Shown here piece by piece: positions 61,800 to 64,000 of a DNA stretch of 64,000 nucleotides. A model generated the notes under the pieces. That model searched no databases. It saw nothing but the letters and a program-made list of their open reading frames with translations, and was not told where the DNA came from. The translations under genes and the position numbers were made by a program. The stretch's first letter is position 1, and every line of letters starts with the position of its first letter. The stretch comes from Deuterostichococcus epilithicus (Eukaryota > Chlorophyta > Trebouxiophyceae > Prasiolales > Stichococcaceae): assembly GCA_033439295.1 (NCBI GenBank), contig JAVTLE010000007.1:1364001-1428000 (forward strand), given 5' to 3'.

Positions 61800-62561
61800 T
61801 TTATTTGGCTTCAGGATCAGGTGCTCGACAGTGCCCTCTGCAAGAGTCATGTGACTCTGCTGCATGTTGATGCCAGCGGTCATCTGCACCGACTGACTGG
61901 CTTGCACTTCGATCAGTCTCGGCCTGCAAAGCAGCACAATCGAGCAATTCAGACTTGCTCTGAGTTGTTGTTGTTGTTGAAGAAGGGCTCGCCTGAAGTG
62001 ACATGCAGGTGGCCTGTGTGAGCAAGAGCGATGCTTGTAATGCAGCATGCATCTTCAAAATCGAGTCAGGTTTGAGCAGAAGCCTACCAGGGCTGATGAA
62101 TTTTGTTTGGAGCTGATGTCGACTGACGATAGCTCGACAAGGCTGGCTGTGAAGCTCGCGCAGGATGGCTGAAGGGATCTTGGTCGCTCAATTGGTCGCG
62201 AATTGAGGTGCCTGGCCGGTGGTATCACTTGAAGTTTCCTGTATCTTGTGGATGTTGCTGTGTTTTGAAGTCGTGTGGCGTTTCATCCACGCACGACACT
62301 GCACTGGCCTGTCTTGGAGCCGTCCTTGTCTCGGAGATCACGGGTAAAACCCTACATAGCGTGAGCCGCCCTGGAGCATCAGGCCTTTCGGCACTGCGGA
62401 GCGAGCGCGTATCTATCTGCTTCAGTTGGAAACGGGACACGCACGTGTGCACGTTCAGTTTTGGGAGGTCCCAAAGGCCGCAATAGACCTGCATCCATGT
62501 CGCACTTGAGTTTGAAGCCAAATTTTGAAACCTGGATTCGCCAGCCGTGCTCCAAGGGCGC
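61800..62561. promoter_or_regulatory. Divergent region between translocator (-) and BRCT gene (+)
   Basis: About 760 bp separate the two chosen starts. If the translocator begins at its most upstream ATG (62048) the shared region shrinks to about 510 bp. It contains a short TTG repeat at about 61965. No named element was found. Confidence 0.4.
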
Positions 62562-63251
62562 ATGAACGCACGGCCAGCCAAACGGCAGAAGGTGGCGTCT
62601 GACACATCTGATCTTGGTGCTGAAACAGACACCACGGCGATCAGCAGCGACGCCAGTGTTGACGAGGCCGAGGGCTACCTGTTCGGTGTGCAGGTACGAC
62701 AAAATCCTCCTGAGGTGCATGGCCCTGGACGCACGGTCGTCGCTCTCAGGCGTCGCACGCATACTTTCCATCGGTCTGAAAGCAGGTGTACGTCGCGGAG
62801 CACGTTCACAACCGCGCCAGGCGGCTCCGCATCTGGGAAAAGGCGCTCGATCGGAATGGCGGCGGTCTGCAGGTGCGCTTGCTGGACAGTTTGGAACCGT
62901 CAAGCTGACGGAGTCGCTTGCCTCTGCTTCATGTTATCATTCACGCATGTGATTCTCTCTGTTGTGTGCTGATCACAACAACGTGCTCTAGTAAGCCCTC
63001 ACGCATCACCGGTGGTCAGTGCCGAAGCAGCCACGCCATCGCCGCTGCCCCTAAACAGCTGATGGATCCGCAGGCCGACGGGCCCAAGCGCCCGGTCACG
63101 CACGTCATCGTGGAGCCTGGCAGCAATGACCTCAAGGCGCTGCCGGAGGCAGCGAGGGGTGCAGCGCTGGTGACGCCGGACTGGCTGGTCACCACACTTG
63201 AGCGAGGCGAGGTGCAGCCGGAGCAGCCGTATGCTGTGGAGCAGCAGCCAG
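62562..63251 (+). CDS. POLL: BRCT-domain protein, probably N-terminus of DNA polymerase lambda (3' end beyond resolved exons)
   Basis: Exons 62562-62693, 62786-62872 and 63020-63251 join in phase. A short basic start (MNARPAKRQK) and an acidic linker lead into a BRCT domain: VYVAEHVHNRARRLRIWEKAL, GG, then THVIVEPG, and ALVTPDWLVTTLERGE, containing the conserved BRCT Trp. The R-RL-x-IW-x-x-L core resembles plant DNA polymerase lambda, which begins with BRCT. No polymerase X domain is visible before the window ends, so another BRCT protein is possible. The exon after 63251 is unresolved; a candidate frame at about 63421-63560 contains WRLEDADALELMLH. Confidence 0.5.
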
Positions 63252-64000
63252 GTGGGGGCGGCAGAATTCCACTCGAGCCAGTGATGGACACACAACTTGT
63301 CTGAGGGGAGGCATTCTGAGCAGAATCTGTGGATCGCCCCTCGCATCGCCCTCCATGCCAGACAGGGCTGTGGCACCGACTGCCCTCCCGCGCGCCGCCG
63401 CAGACAAGTCGGTGGCGCAGCCGGCGCCGGGCGCGCAGCGCGACGGGGAATGGTGGGACGACGCCGACAGGCGCTGGCGCCCAGTGCCCAGCTACGGGCG
63501 CTGGCTGGGGCGGTGGGATTGGCGCCTGGAGGATGCAGACGCCCTGGAGCTCATGCTGCACGTGAGTCTTTGCCTTCTGAGTCTCTTGTTTCAGGGCAGT
63601 TTCTTGGCTTTGGCAGTGGGACCGGCGTCTGGAGGACGCAGACGCCCCCGAGCCCAGGCTGCGCGTGCGTCCTTCCCAGCTAAGCAGCTTGACCCCGCGC
63701 CTGAAATGCATCTGATACCACATGTCTGCTGGGGCGCTGCACTAACGTCTGGAGGGATGCAAACGTCGTTGAGCTCATGCTGCATGTGCCCTGCTGCCTC
63801 CAGCCCTTCTTGTGTTTGTCACCAGGAGGGTTGTGCCCCCGGCGGGGAGGCGTCCAGCTCGCCTGTAGTGCATCTGTGAATAGCTGCGTCTGGTGCATTA
63901 CCATTGTGGAAGCTCTGGCATCCAAAACCACAGCGCACCGTCATCCGCAGAGCGCGTCTGCAAGGGTGACGCTGTGCTGCCAGCGGCGCGCTGAAGGCGA
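63252..64000 (+). repeat. Unresolved gene 3' region with three imperfect tandem copies of a possible exon
   Basis: Copies at about 63509-63564, 63612-63652 and 63731-63788 share the core CTGGAGGATGCAGACG (with changes). Copies 1 and 3 also share GAGCTCATGCTGCA(C/T)GTG. Copy 1 is in an open frame (WDWRLEDADALELMLH) ending at a GTGAGT donor. The others have lost a clear frame. The gene in this region may be the continuation of the BRCT gene. Confidence 0.6.

Overview
The window is nuclear DNA from a unicellular green alga, probably a trebouxiophyte or chlorophyte relative. Genes are dense on both strands and contain many short introns, most ending in TGCAG. Coding sequence is GC-rich at third positions and rich in Ala, Gly, Gln and Pro. 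Several products carry organelle-targeting extensions. The families present (plant-type RR-TZF zinc finger, KT/KVAG-like translocator, bacterial-type organellar translation proteins) fit a green-lineage nucleus. I saw no transposase, reverse transcriptase, CRISPR, tRNA or rRNA gene. Exon models were built by hand from domain homology, reading frame and splice-site phase. Names rest on recognised motifs, not on searches.

Left part (1-20.3 kb): the 3' portion of an organellar peptidyl-tRNA hydrolase (+); a DDX49/Dbp8-type DEAD-box helicase (-); a divergently transcribed multidomain protein with a RimM-like PRC barrel, a WW domain and four copies of an unrecognised module (+); an unrecognised acidic-tailed protein (-); a VTT/DedA (SNARE-associated) membrane protein (+); and a small ENTH-domain protein (+).

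Middle (21-41 kb): a bacterial-type methionyl-tRNA synthetase (-); a Ser/Ala/Gly-rich protein with repeated R-x-D-S-A and A-R-x-x-V-L-x-D-L-A motifs (+); a decayed leucine-rich-repeat locus; two tandem paralogous DFR/CCR-like short-chain reductases (-); and a YebC/TACO1-type protein (-).

Right part (41-64 kb): a 20-exon Tudor-like/TFIIS-M/SPOC transcription regulator with an 18-CAG tract (+); an RR-TZF CCCH zinc-finger protein with a long Gln/Ser-rich tail (+); a TDG/Mug-type mismatch uracil-DNA glycosylase (+); a TPT/nucleotide-sugar transporter (-); and the 5' end of a BRCT protein resembling plant DNA polymerase lambda (+), which runs towards the window edge.

Two genome-level patterns stand out. 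About nine of roughly 120 inferred introns need a GC donor instead of GT. Several genes also carry short, imperfect tandem copies of exon/intron boundaries beside the working exon, as if introns or exons were being created or copied by local duplication. Functionally, peptidyl-tRNA hydrolase, MetRS, YebC/TACO1 and the RimM-like protein all point to organellar protein synthesis, but the rest of the neighbourhood is mixed and no operon-like organisation is implied.
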